NCBI RefSeq assembly: GCF_023544865.1
Contig: NZ_JAMJFX010000027.1
Coordinates: forward strand, 1-32,923
Direction of reading: 5' to 3'
Origin: Phaeovulum molybdatiresistens
GTDB lineage: Bacteria > Pseudomonadota > Alphaproteobacteria > Rhodobacterales > Rhodobacteraceae
DNA length: 32,923 bases
The position numbers were made by a program, and so were the translations under genes. Positions 1-7,778 of this stretch are shown piece after piece; the first letter of the stretch is position 1; each line of letters begins with the position of its first letter. Under the pieces are notes generated by a model, which was not told the origin of the DNA, made no database searches, and was given only the letters and a program-made list of their open reading frames with translations.

Positions 1-89
1 TGATCTGCGGCCTCCATCGGATCGAGCGGCTGATGCGCCAAAACGCATTGAAAGCGCGGCCCAAACGACGCGGGAAGGCCATCGATTAA
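1..89 (+). mobile_element. IS3-family transposase (OrfB) remnant, truncated
   Basis: Reading from base 3, the frame encodes about 28 residues, including GLHRIERLMRQNALKARPKR, and stops at TAA 87-89. This matches the helix-turn-helix part of IS3-group OrfB transposases (typically GLHRIERLMR..LKARPRRR followed by a GLPKD-like stretch). The match breaks down at about GKAID, immediately before the stop, so the gene is probably truncated or recombined near base 75-80. The DDE catalytic domain is absent downstream. Because the window starts inside the gene, the upstream extent is unknown. It is an inactive fragment of an element probably related to the IS that begins at the right edge. Confidence 0.6.
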
Positions 90-360
90 TTCCTTTCAGA
101 CATGCGGCAGCCATCGGCCAAGGCCGTCGGCATGCAGATTACAAGTGACCCGCCGCGCAGGGCACGTGGGTGGACTGTGGTGCGGAGCATGTCGTCGAGG
201 AAAACCGCCTGGATGCCAGAGCCGCACCGAGACCTGTGCGGGCTTCCGACCGTGTTCGTCTTTTCGATTCCAATGGACTGCTCAACGAGAAATCTACGCA
301 GCCGGTGGGCGAGCACGCAACTACAAACCCGTTGCCCCAAATCGGAACAAAGAAAGAACC

Positions 361-369
361 TGTGGATAA
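361..369 (-). promoter_or_regulatory. Consensus DnaA box
   Basis: TGTGGATAA is the exact reverse complement of the strong DnaA box TTATCCACA. Only one perfect copy was noticed and there is no obvious AT-rich unwinding element beside it. It is better treated as a possible DnaA-binding or regulatory site than as an origin. Chance occurrence is possible. Confidence 0.35.
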
Positions 370-455
370 CCCCGATTGCCGTCCGAGCGCGGCCGGAACA
401 ACCCATTCCGACAATTCCGCTCCCGACAAGTCCAGCGAATCCGCCTGAAGGTCGG

Positions 456-481
456 CCAATCCTGCCTGCCGGAAGGATTGG
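456..481. repeat. Perfect 8-bp inverted repeat (hairpin)
   Basis: CCAATCCT (456-463) and AGGATTGG (474-481) are perfect inverse complements around a 10-base loop. No T-tract follows on either side, so it is not a standard intrinsic terminator. It is the first of three inverted repeats in this gene-free stretch. Confidence 0.6.
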
Positions 482-591
482 TAGAGCTGCACCGGGCCGA
501 CCGCCTGAATGCGACAGGCAACAGCGCCTTTCAGGGAGCGTTCCCCAGAGGACCGCAATGGGCCACACACCCTGAAACTCCAATAATACCG

Positions 592-645
592 GGACCGGAA
601 TGGGGCAGCGGCGTCCCGTTCCACCTTCCGCCTGTATTCCGGTCC
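592..645. repeat. Perfect 10-bp inverted repeat upstream of the HTH gene
   Basis: GGACCGGAAT (592-601) pairs perfectly with ATTCCGGTCC (636-645), with 34 bases between. It lies 60 bases before the ATG at 706, so it could be a bipartite operator or the base of a leader RNA stem. A further 8-bp inverted repeat (TTTCAGGG 529-536 / CCCTGAAA 570-577) lies just upstream. Confidence 0.55.
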
Positions 646-705
646 TCGCGCTCTGCTTCGCTGACCCAGCCCCCGCTCGAGGGCACAAAGCGAACGGAGC
701 AGCCC

Positions 706-954
706 ATGAGAGATTTTCAAACCAATCCCGAAGAGGACATTCCCGATCTGCTGGCCGACTGGATCAGCCGCGAACAGCTGGCCCGTGCGCTGGGCCTGAC
801 CGCCGACACGCTGGCCCGGTGGGAAGCGCGCCGCCACGGCCCGCCCTGCACCCGCATCGGCCGGAAGACCTTCTATCGCCGTGCCGCCATCCAGGAGTGG
901 ATCATGGCGCAGGAACAGGCCCATCCGGTGCGCAAGCCGCGGGGGCGGGCATGA
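706..954 (+). CDS. Small helix-turn-helix DNA-binding protein
   Basis: This 82-residue protein contains a MerR/AlpA-type winged-helix pattern: SREQLARALGLTADTLARWE (about residues 22-41) followed by a basic wing (GRKTFYRRAAIQEWI). Such proteins act as excisionases or small phage regulators. ATG 706 was chosen over farther upstream in-frame ATGs because homology-like sequence begins only here and the upstream frame lies in the inverted-repeat region. Its stop overlaps the next start (ATGA, 951-954), so it is translationally coupled to the methyltransferase and may control that operon. The domain is clear; the exact role is inferred. Confidence 0.75.
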   Translation: MRDFQTNPEEDIPDLLADWISREQLARALGLTADTLARWEARRHGPPCTRIGRKTFYRRAAIQEWIMAQEQAHPVRKPRGRA

Positions 955-1934
955 CGATGCAGTTCAGAACCTCCGACTGGCCCGCTGACCGCCTGGCCGA
1001 GGCGCGTGCCGTCATCGCCGATGTCGCGCATCACAGCGACCAGCTGATCCGGCTCAGCGATGATGATCTTGACGCGCTGCTGCGCGATCCCGAGGCGCTG
1101 GGCGGCGATGGCCCGGTCGATGGCGAGGACGATGTTCCCGACCTGCCGGTCACCCCGGTGTCTGTGCCGGGCGATCTTTGGCAGCTGGGCCCGCATCGGC
1201 TGATCTGCGGCGACAGCACCGCAGCCGATGTAGTCGGTCGGGTGCTGAGTGATGTCCGTCCCCTGCTCATGGTGACCGACCCGCCCTATGGCGTTGAATA
1301 CGATCCGTCCTGGCGCAACCAGGCGGGCGCGGCCAAGACCAGGCGCACCGGCAAGGTCCTGAACGACGACCGCGCCGATTGGCGCGAGGCATGGGCGCTG
1401 TTCCCAGGCGATGTCGCCTATGTCTGGCACGGTGCGTTGCATGCGGCGACCGTGGCGGACAGCTTGGTGGCCGCTGGTTTCGCGATCCGGTCACAAATCA
1501 TCTGGGCCAAGGACCGGCTGGTCCTCAGCCGCGGCGATTACCACTGGCAGCACGAACCCTGCTGGTATGCGGTGCGCGCCAAGGGCAAGGGCCACTGGGC
1601 CGGGGACCGCAAGCAGACGACGCTGTGGCAGATCGCCAACCGCGATCAGGATGCCGAAACGGTGCACGGCACGCAGAAGCCGGTCGAATGCATGCGGCGG
1701 CCGATCCTGAACAACTCCAGCCCCGGCCAGGCGGTCTATGAACCCTTCATGGGATCGGGCACCACGCTGATCGCGGCCGAGACCACCGGCCGGGTCTGCT
1801 ATGGAGTCGAACTGAACCCGGCTTACGTCGATGTCGCCATCGAACGCTGGCAGTCCTTCACCGGCCAAGACGCCGTGCTGGCGGACACCGGCGAGACCTT
1901 CACCGCGCTGACGGCCAAGCGGCTCGCGGCATGA
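951..1934 (+). CDS. DNA methyltransferase, beta class (DPPY), lacking a ParB domain
   Basis: This 327-residue protein is an amino-methyltransferase that would transfer a methyl group from S-adenosylmethionine to adenine N6 or cytosine N4 in DNA. The catalytic motif DPPYG is at about residues 110-114. The SAM-binding motif FMGSGTT follows near the C terminus (about 266-272), then YGVELNP and the family element GTQKPVECM. This motif order defines the beta class. The first 75 residues resemble only the linker of ParB-methylase fusions (a DDLDALLRDPE-like stretch), so the ParB-like nuclease domain seen in the next gene is missing here. ATGA overlaps couple it to both neighbours. Likely roles are protection of phage DNA from host restriction or epigenetic control; target specificity cannot be read. 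Confidence 0.88.
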   Translation: MTMQFRTSDWPADRLAEARAVIADVAHHSDQLIRLSDDDLDALLRDPEALGGDGPVDGEDDVPDLPVTPVSVPGDLWQLGPHRLICGDSTAADVVGRVLSDVRPLLMVTDPPYGVEYDPSWRNQAGAAKTRRTGKVLNDDRADWREAWALFPGDVAYVWHGALHAATVADSLVAAGFAIRSQIIWAKDRLVLSRGDYHWQHEPCWYAVRAKGKGHWAGDRKQTTLWQIANRDQDAETVHGTQKPVECMRRPILNNSSPGQAVYEPFMGSGTTLIAAETTGRVCYGVELNPAYVDVAIERWQSFTGQDAVLADTGETFTALTAKRLAA

Positions 1935-3277
1935 ACGCGGCTCTTCTTCCCGGCAGAATTGAACACTGGCCGCTCGCCCGCCTCCGCCCTTACGCCCGGA
2001 ACGCTAAGACCCACGATGCCGGCCAGGTGGCGAAGATCGCCGCCAGCATGGCGGAGTTTGGCTGGACCGTCCCCTGCCTCGTCGCGGCCGATGGCGAGTT
2101 GATCGCTGGCCATGGTCGCGTCCTGGCCGCGGCCAAGCTCGGGCTGGCTGAGGTGCCGGTGATCGTGCTGGGCCATCTGACCGAAGCCCAGCGCCGAGCC
2201 TACCGGATCGCCGACAACAAGCTGACCGAACTGGGCGGATGGGACGAGGCGCTGCTGCTCGAGGAACTGCGCGAGTTGATGGCCGAGGATTTCGACCTCG
2301 GTCTGATCGGGATCCCCGAGGACGAGCTGGACGCGCTGCTGCACGACGCCGACGACCGCGCACCCATCGACGATGACGCGGCCGACAGCATCCCCGAGGC
2401 TCCGGTCGAACCGATCACGCGTCCCGGCGACATCTGGGCGCTGGGCGATCACCGGCTGATCTGCGGCGACGCCACCGACCCGGCCGTGGTGGCGCGGCTA
2501 ATGGACGGGGCGCAGGCCACGCTCCTGTTCACTTCGCCGCCATACGCCCAGCAGCGCGACTATGGCGCGGCGAAGGAGAAGGTCGGCGATTGGGATGCGC
2601 TGATGCAGGGCACCTTCGCCGCGGCGCCGGTCACCACCGAGGCCCAGCTGCTGGTGAACCTCGGTCTCGTCCACCGCGATGGCGAATGGATCCCCTATTG
2701 GGAAGGCTGGGTCGACTGGATGCGCGCGCAGGGTTGGCGCCGCTTCGGCTGGTATGTCTGGGACCAAGGGCCGGGCCTGCCCGGCGACTGGAACGGCCGC
2801 CTTGCGCCCTCGCACGAGTTCATCTTTCACTTCAACCGCCAGCCCCGAAAACCCAACAAGACGGTCGAGAGCAAGCACGCGGGCGAAACCCTCGGCGGCG
2901 GTGGCCTGCGCGGCGCCGACGGCACGGTGCATCGCAAGACCGGCTTCGGCAACGCGATCCAGAGCCACCGCATCCCGGACAGCGTTTTCCGCATCATGCG
3001 CCACAAGGGCGGCTTGGGCGCAGCCGGATCACACCCGGCCGTGTTCCCGGTGGCGCTGGTCGAGGCGGTGCTGGAGGCCTTCACCGATCCTGGCGACCTG
3101 ATCTTCGAGCCCTTTTGCGGCTCGGGCACCCAATTGGTCGCCGCCGATCGCACCGCGCGGCGCTGCTGCGCGGTGGAACTGGACCCGGTTTACTGCGATG
3201 TCGCCGTGCGGCGGTGGGAAATGGCGACGGGGCGGAAGGCCGTCAGACCACCAATCCTTGGCTCTGCGACCAATTAA
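1931..3277 (+). CDS. ParB-domain DNA methyltransferase, beta class (SPPY)
   Basis: This 448-residue protein has an N-terminal ParB/Srx-like domain (about residues 10-100, with ARNAKTHD and GELIAGHGRVLAA) and a linker. The C-terminal methyltransferase has TSPPY at about 201-205 and FEPFCGSGTQLVAAD around 393-405. TSPPY-type motifs occur in N4-cytosine and some N6-adenine enzymes. ParB-methylase fusions are frequent in alphaproteobacterial phages. The start overlaps the previous stop (ATGA, 1931-1934). The last 35 bases overlap the 3' end of the convergent gene 3243-3908. Having two divergent methylases in tandem suggests two different recognition sites. Confidence 0.9.
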   Translation: MNAALLPGRIEHWPLARLRPYARNAKTHDAGQVAKIAASMAEFGWTVPCLVAADGELIAGHGRVLAAAKLGLAEVPVIVLGHLTEAQRRAYRIADNKLTELGGWDEALLLEELRELMAEDFDLGLIGIPEDELDALLHDADDRAPIDDDAADSIPEAPVEPITRPGDIWALGDHRLICGDATDPAVVARLMDGAQATLLFTSPPYAQQRDYGAAKEKVGDWDALMQGTFAAAPVTTEAQLLVNLGLVHRDGEWIPYWEGWVDWMRAQGWRRFGWYVWDQGPGLPGDWNGRLAPSHEFIFHFNRQPRKPNKTVESKHAGETLGGGGLRGADGTVHRKTGFGNAIQSHRIPDSVFRIMRHKGGLGAAGSHPAVFPVALVEAVLEAFTDPGDLIFEPFCGSGTQLVAADRTARRCCAVELDPVYCDVAVRRWEMATGRKAVRPPILGSATN

Positions 3278-3908
3278 CAACCTGCTCTCTAAATGGCTGC
3301 ATTCGGAGATATGCACGCTTTGACAGATCCAGTTCGTAGCTCAAACTCTTCCGTATTTCAGCGTGAATATGAATTGAGTTGCGCGCATCATAGAATTCTA
3401 CAAGCTCATATTTCAGCCATGGTTCAATAATACCAAGAGAACATGCGCACTCAGCCTTTCGATCAAATCTAACCTTTGACTCATCAGTCTTGCCAACGCC
3501 CTCGTAGGTGGGAATAATAGCCTTTCCATCGTGTTCTAAGTGCTTCTTGAGGATATCCAATTTCGCAGCCGGAATAGAAACTTGTTTCCTCATCGAAAAC
3601 TCAGTAAGCGCGATTACTTGCGGATCGTCAGACTTGTTTACAAAAAGAAGGTGGTGCAGGGCTGCTTCATAGATTGATGCGTAAGAAAGTATCTGCAAAC
3701 GTATCTGAGCGCGCAGAAGCCAGTCATCAGCCCCCAAGCCCTCAAGAAGCTTGTATATATATCGAGCCGCAAAAAATTCCTCACCCAATCGAAGTGCAAG
3801 CTTTTGGTCATCGATGAAGTCAAAAAAGTTCTTGTGCCACTCCGCATCGGCGATGTGCTTTCGAGCATATTCGTCAACTGATTTCTTGATGTCTTCTGCG
3901 AATGCCAT
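3243..3908 (-). CDS. All-helical hypothetical protein with HEPN-like RNxxxxH motif
   Basis: The product has 221 residues and no signal peptide or membrane segment. The sequence looks entirely alpha-helical, with a helix LQILSYASIYEAALHHLLFV (about 71-90). A C-terminal segment, YDARNSIHIHAE (about 173-184), contains R176-N-(4)-H182, the spacing of the catalytic motif of HEPN ribonucleases. HEPN proteins are toxins or defence RNases in many systems, but no partner (MNT nucleotidyltransferase, antitoxin) is adjacent. The gene is clearly more AT-rich than its neighbours and runs against the methylase operon, typical of a horizontally acquired cargo gene. A ribosome site GAGAAGG precedes the ATG at 3906-3908. 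Assignment to HEPN is by motif only. Confidence 0.6.
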   Translation of the reverse strand: MAFAEDIKKSVDEYARKHIADAEWHKNFFDFIDDQKLALRLGEEFFAARYIYKLLEGLGADDWLLRAQIRLQILSYASIYEAALHHLLFVNKSDDPQVIALTEFSMRKQVSIPAAKLDILKKHLEHDGKAIIPTYEGVGKTDESKVRFDRKAECACSLGIIEPWLKYELVEFYDARNSIHIHAEIRKSLSYELDLSKRAYLRMQPFREQVVNWSQSQGLVV

Positions 3909-4047
3909 GACCTTCTCACCCTTGGTTCTCCAGTTAGCAACCTAAGATGGCTGTAGCCGTCGGCGCAACTGCACTTAGTCCAGCAGATATGCTGACGATC
4001 TGAGACAAAGCGCCTGTCGGAGACCAGGGGAGGTGGAGAAAGGAGTC

Positions 4048-4593
4048 TCACCTATGACGATACACCGTGCCCCTGCCCTCGACCTTCTCGGTGGTAATGG
4101 GCAGGCCCAGCTTCTTCTTCAGCCCGCCAGATATAGCGCCCCGGACGGTGTGGGCCTGCCAGCCGGTGGCCCTGACCATCTCGGTGACGGTGGCGCCCTC
4201 GGCCCGGCTGAGCATCGCGATGATCTGCGCCTGCTTGGTGCCCGCCCGCCCGGGGATACGTGCAGGGGCATCCGGCGCTGATGGCGGCACAGCCCTTGCC
4301 TTGCGAACACTGGAAAAAACGCTGACCACCACCGGCTCGATGCCGATGGCCTCCAGCCCAGCCTCGGTGGCGATCAGCGTGGTGCCGTGACCTTCGCCGA
4401 TCTCGCGCCACATCGGCTCGCCGCGGCGAAGATTGGCCTCGACCTCCTCCAGCCAGTCGCGGGCGATCATCTTGCCGACGACCATCTTGGCGGCCGCACC
4501 GGCCAGCCCCTCGGGCAGCGGCAAGGCGAGGTTGCCCGGTCGGGTCGCGGCGCGAGACAGGATCAGGGATTGGGTATCGGATGGGGTGGTCAT
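4048..4593 (-). CDS. DUF3489 domain protein
   Basis: This 181-residue protein carries a C-terminal DUF3489 module (about residues 115-181). Characteristic elements are GTKQAQIIAMLSRAEGATV, ATGWQAHTVRG and the LKKKLGLPI..EKVEGRGTVYR ending. The module has a winged-helix look and is common in alphaproteobacterial phages and chromosomes; its function is not established, though DNA binding is plausible. The N-terminal half (LALPLPEGLAGAAAKMVVGKMI) resembles the usual spacer region of the family. It runs leftward, with the 74-codon gene 4689-4913 upstream in the same direction, and the two probably form a transcript diverging from the terminase genes. Confidence 0.8.
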   Translation of the reverse strand: MTTPSDTQSLILSRAATRPGNLALPLPEGLAGAAAKMVVGKMIARDWLEEVEANLRRGEPMWREIGEGHGTTLIATEAGLEAIGIEPVVVSVFSSVRKARAVPPSAPDAPARIPGRAGTKQAQIIAMLSRAEGATVTEMVRATGWQAHTVRGAISGGLKKKLGLPITTEKVEGRGTVYRHR

Positions 4594-4688
4594 CGGGGTC
4601 TCCGTTGCGCTGGGCGCGCGGTGTGCGCCCTTCTACGGAGGCAAGCCCCGCGCAACAGGGCGGGGCGATCGTCGAGCGTGTTGGCGGG

Positions 4689-4913
4689 TCAGGCGGCGTG
4701 TTCGCCTTCCTTGAAGGCGCTCTCCGTGATCTGGCGCAGCAGGCCCGCGTAGTGCTCCAGCGTTCCGACATTGCCCCAATTGATCTCGTCGGGGTGGGTC
4801 TCGAAGTGGTCATCGCTGAGCGCCTTCAGTCGCTCCAACATCACGTCGATCTCGGCTTTGGCGGCGATGAAGGCGTCGAGGGCCTTGGAATTGTCGGTGG
4901 CGCGGCGGGTCAT
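4689..4913 (-). CDS. Small hypothetical phage protein
   Basis: The product is 74 residues, acidic and predicted mostly helical (ALDAFIAAKAEIDVMLERLK, then HYAGLLRQITESAFKEGE). I do not recognise a family. ATG 4911-4913 was chosen because AAGGA lies about ten bases upstream on the coding strand and the frame farther upstream is antisense to the terminase region. It precedes the DUF3489 gene with a gap of 95 bases, so co-transcription is likely. The pattern resembles conserved small proteins found next to terminases in Rhodobacterales prophages. Confidence 0.6.
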   Translation of the reverse strand: MTRRATDNSKALDAFIAAKAEIDVMLERLKALSDDHFETHPDEINWGNVGTLEHYAGLLRQITESAFKEGEHAA

Positions 4914-5015
4914 GGCGGTGGCGTCCTTCGGTGAGTTGCATCGTTTTCTTGCGATCAGACTCGCTCTGTCGCGCCACCCAATCAACTGAAACCCAAGTAA
5001 TATCATCACGTTGAT

Positions 5016-5026
5016 CGGATTATCCG
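5016..5026. promoter_or_regulatory. Palindrome just before the terminase start
   Basis: CGGAT-T-ATCCG is a perfect palindrome ending five bases before the ATG at 5031. A TAATAT hexamer at 4998-5003 could be a -10 element, but no good -35 was found. A related but everted palindrome (TTATCCG-G-CGGATAA) occurs at 13864-13878. It may be an operator for the late operon; evidence is weak. Confidence 0.3.
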
Positions 5027-5030
5027 CGCC

Positions 5031-5567
5031 ATGAAGGGCATGAGCGAACGCGAGTACGCGGCTCATTCGGGGCTGTCCCGCGGCGGGGTCCAGAAGGCCC
5101 GGAAGAACGGACGGCTGGTGGTCTATGACGACGGGTCGATCAACGCCGTGGCCTCGGATGTGCGACGGGCGGAAATGACGAACCCCGACCAGCAGCGCCG
5201 GTCGCTGGGTGGCGATGGGCTGGCGAGCGGCCCCGGCGAGACCACGTCCTACATCAAGGCGCGCACCGCGCTGACGGTCTATGCGGCGCAGGAAAAGCAG
5301 CTGGGGCTGCAGAAGAAGAAGGGCGCCCTGGTTGACCGCGCCCGGGCCGAGACGCTGGTGTTTCGCCTGGCGCGGCAGGAACGGGATGTCTGGGTGACCT
5401 GGCCCGGACGGGTGGCAGCGCTGATGGCAGCGCAGATCATGGCGGAGGTGGAACGGCAGACCGGGGCATCGGTGACGATCGAGACCGCGATCATGCAGAG
5501 GGTGCTGGAAGCCCATGTCCGCGAACAGCTCGACGCCCTCGCCGACCTCAGGGTCTCGCTTGCATGA
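5031..5567 (+). CDS. Terminase small subunit (gpNu1-like)
   Basis: At 178 residues this is the usual size for a Nu1-type small terminase. The N terminus has a winged-helix DNA-recognition segment (SEREYAAHSGLSRGGVQKAR, about residues 4-23). This is followed by a helical segment (TTSYIKARTALTVYAAQEKQ) and a C-terminal helical region likely to contact the large subunit. It would recognise the packaging site on the concatemer and recruit the motor. The gene lies directly before the large subunit, overlapping it by about 50 bases. The ribosome binding site is weak; ATG 5040 (MSERE) is an alternative start. Confidence 0.85.
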   Translation: MKGMSEREYAAHSGLSRGGVQKARKNGRLVVYDDGSINAVASDVRRAEMTNPDQQRRSLGGDGLASGPGETTSYIKARTALTVYAAQEKQLGLQKKKGALVDRARAETLVFRLARQERDVWVTWPGRVAALMAAQIMAEVERQTGASVTIETAIMQRVLEAHVREQLDALADLRVSLA

Positions 5568-7566
5568 CGGCGATGATGACAACGACCTGACCGACGGCCT
5601 CGACCTCGGCTTCGACGGCGCCGAAGACCTGCTCCGGGTCTGGCGGCAGGGGATGCGCCCCGACCCGAACCTGACGGTGTCGGAATGGGCGGATCAACAT
5701 CGCTGGCTATCGTCGCGGGGCGCGGCCGAGCCGGGGCGGTATCGCACGGCCCGCGCGCCCTATCTGCGCGAGATCATGGATGCGCTCTCGCCCGGCCACC
5801 CGGCCCAGCGCATCACCTTCATGAAGGCCGCGCAGGTTGGCGCGACCGAGGCCGGGAACAACTGGATCGGCTTCGTGATCCATCACGCGCCGGGACCGAT
5901 GCTTGCTGTGCTGCCCACCGTGGAAATGGCGAAACGGTCATCGCGCGGCCGGATCGACCCCTTGATCGCGGAAAGCCCGGCCCTGCGGGAACGCGTGAGC
6001 CCGGCGCGGTCGCGCGATGCCGGCAATTCGATGCTGTCGAAGGAGTTTCCCGGCGGCATCCTGGTGCTGACCGGGGCCAATTCGGCCACGGGCCTGCGGT
6101 CGATGCCCGCGCGCTATGTCTTTCTCGACGAGGTCGATGCCTATCCGGCTTCGGCCGACGAGGAAGGTGACCCGGTCACGCTGGCCGAGGCCCGGACCAC
6201 CACCTTTTCGCACCGGCGCAAGGTGTTCATGGTCTCGACCCCGACCATTCGGGGGCTGTCGCGCATCGAGCGCGAGTTCGAGGCTTCCGACCAGCGTCGT
6301 TACTTTGTGCCCTGCCCGCATTGCGGGGCGATGCAATGGCTGCAGTTCGATCGGCTGCGCTGGGCGAAGGGGAAGCCGGAAACGGCGGCCTACCACTGCG
6401 AGGGCTGCGAACGGCCCATTGCCGAGCATCACAAGACCGCAATGCTGGCCAAGGGCGAGTGGCGGGCGACAGCCGTGTCCGCCGACCCGAAAGCCATCGG
6501 TTTCCACATCTCGGCGCTTTATTCGCCCTTGGGCTGGAAGAGCTGGGCCGAGATCGCGCGCGAATGGCTGGCGGCGCAGGGCTCGGAGGAGATGCTGCGC
6601 GCCGCGCGCAACACGCTTCTGGGCGAGACATGGGTCGAGTCGGGCGACGCGCCGGAATGGCAGCGGCTGGCGGATCGGCGCGAGGCCTGGAAGCCAGGCA
6701 GCGTTCCCTCTGCCGGGCTGTTCCTGACGGCTGGCGCAGACGTGCAGAAGGACCGGATCGAGGTGGACATCTGGGCCTGGGGCCGGGGCCTAGAGTCCTG
6801 GCTCGTCGATCACATCGTCATTCCGGGCGGGCCTGACGATCCGGCGGCGTGGGACAAGCTGACCGCCCTTCTTGGCCGGTCGTGGCAGCATGCCAATGGC
6901 GCCTTCATGACCGTGGCACGGCTTGGCATCGATACCGGCTACGAGGCCGCGGCGGTCTATGCCTGGTCGCGCAAGGTCGGGTTCGAACAGGTCGCGCCCC
7001 TGAAGGGGCTTGAGGGCTTCAACCGCGCCGCCCCGGTGTCTGGCCCGACCTTCGTCGATGCCACCATCGGCGGCAAACGGCTGCGCCGCGGTGCCCGGCT
7101 CTGGTCGGTGGCCACGGCAACGTTCAAGGCGGAGACTTACCGCTTCCTGCGGATCGAACGGCCCTCGGACGAAGACCGCGCTACCGGGCTGCTCGACGCC
7201 CCCGGCACGATCCACCTTCCCGGCTGGGCCGACACCGAATGGCTGAAGCAGCTGGTGGCCGAACAGCTGGTCACGATTCGCAACAAGCGCGGCTATGCCC
7301 ACCAGGAATGGCAGAAGATGCGCGAACGGAACGAGGCGCTGGACTGCCGCGTCTATGCCCGCGCCGCGGCGTGGATCCTCGGCGCCGACCGATGGGACGA
7401 GGCCACCTGGCGGCGGCTTGAGGCGCAGGCAGGCCTAGAAACGCGCATGCCTGCAGCCATCCCGACTGACGCCGCACCACCTGATCCGGCCCAGCCCAAG
7501 GCTGGAACCCTGACCACGCCGCGCCGGAAACGGCGGGCCTACACCCCGAACTTCATGAGGGACTGA
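5515..7566 (+). CDS. Terminase large subunit, GpA family
   Basis: This 683-residue protein is the ATP-driven packaging motor and nuclease of lambda-type phages. An ATPase P-loop-like segment KAAQVGATEAGNN is at about 104-116 and a Walker B segment YVFLDEVDAYP at about 201-211. A zinc-binding pair (CPHCG near 267 and CEGCE near 296) is typical of the GpA family. The nuclease domain (TAGADVQKDRIEVDIWAWG) begins near 405. The ATG at 5515 overlaps the small-subunit gene and has GGAAG a few bases upstream; a TTG at 5560 is possible. It uses TerS-bound DNA and docks to the portal encoded at 7775. Confidence 0.95.
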   Translation: MSANSSTPSPTSGSRLHDGDDDNDLTDGLDLGFDGAEDLLRVWRQGMRPDPNLTVSEWADQHRWLSSRGAAEPGRYRTARAPYLREIMDALSPGHPAQRITFMKAAQVGATEAGNNWIGFVIHHAPGPMLAVLPTVEMAKRSSRGRIDPLIAESPALRERVSPARSRDAGNSMLSKEFPGGILVLTGANSATGLRSMPARYVFLDEVDAYPASADEEGDPVTLAEARTTTFSHRRKVFMVSTPTIRGLSRIEREFEASDQRRYFVPCPHCGAMQWLQFDRLRWAKGKPETAAYHCEGCERPIAEHHKTAMLAKGEWRATAVSADPKAIGFHISALYSPLGWKSWAEIAREWLAAQGSEEMLRAARNTLLGETWVESGDAPEWQRLADRREAWKPGSVPSAGLFLTAGADVQKDRIEVDIWAWGRGLESWLVDHIVIPGGPDDPAAWDKLTALLGRSWQHANGAFMTVARLGIDTGYEAAAVYAWSRKVGFEQVAPLKGLEGFNRAAPVSGPTFVDATIGGKRLRRGARLWSVATATFKAETYRFLRIERPSDEDRATGLLDAPGTIHLPGWADTEWLKQLVAEQLVTIRNKRGYAHQEWQKMRERNEALDCRVYARAAAWILGADRWDEATWRRLEAQAGLETRMPAAIPTDAAPPDPAQPKAGTLTTPRRKRRAYTPNFMRD

Positions 7567-7778
7567 TGGATCTCGATCGTATGCAGGCCCTGCTGACCGC
7601 GCTGCAGGAAGCCCGCTTCGCCGGGCTGCGCAGCGTCAGCTATGACGGCAAGACAGTCACCTATGGATCGGACGCCGAACTGGCGGCGGCCATTCGCGAC
7701 TTGGAGGGCCGGATCGCTACCGCCTCTGCCACCCCGCGTCGGCGTCGCTGGGGCACCGTGGCCACGAAGGGTCTGTGA
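7566..7778 (+). CDS. Head-tail joining protein, gpW family
   Basis: The product is 70 residues, matching lambda gpW in size. LDRMQALLTALQEARFAGLR followed by a beta-hairpin VSYDGKTVTYGSDAEL and a helix (AAIRDLEGRIA) is the gpW pattern. This protein plugs the portal after packaging so that the connector and tail can attach. The start overlaps the terminase stop (TGATG). The end overlaps the portal start (GTGA). Placement between terminase and portal is exactly as in lambda. Confidence 0.88.
   Translation: MDLDRMQALLTALQEARFAGLRSVSYDGKTVTYGSDAELAAAIRDLEGRIATASATPRRRRWGTVATKGL

Larger units (their letters stand above)
90..705. other. Non-coding, inverted-repeat-rich region upstream of the methylase operon
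   Basis: No reading frame here shows a recognisable protein. A frame at about 170-448 is open but has no family signature or ribosome binding site. The stretch contains a DnaA-box match (361-369) and three perfect inverted repeats: 456-463/474-481, 529-536/570-577 and 592-601/636-645. The last lies about 60 bases upstream of the first gene of the operon. It could be a control region, an untranslated leader, a small RNA locus or decayed phage sequence; the sequence alone does not decide. Confidence 0.5.

Noticed and set aside
170..448. Open frame of about 92 codons in the leader region
   Set aside because: GTG start without ribosome site, no family match, and mixed codon use; kept only as part of the non-coding region.
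4033..4281. Plus-strand frame after AAAGGAG near 4040
   Set aside because: It is antisense to the DUF3489 gene, whose protein has a clear conserved domain; the ribosome-like sequence is probably fortuitous.
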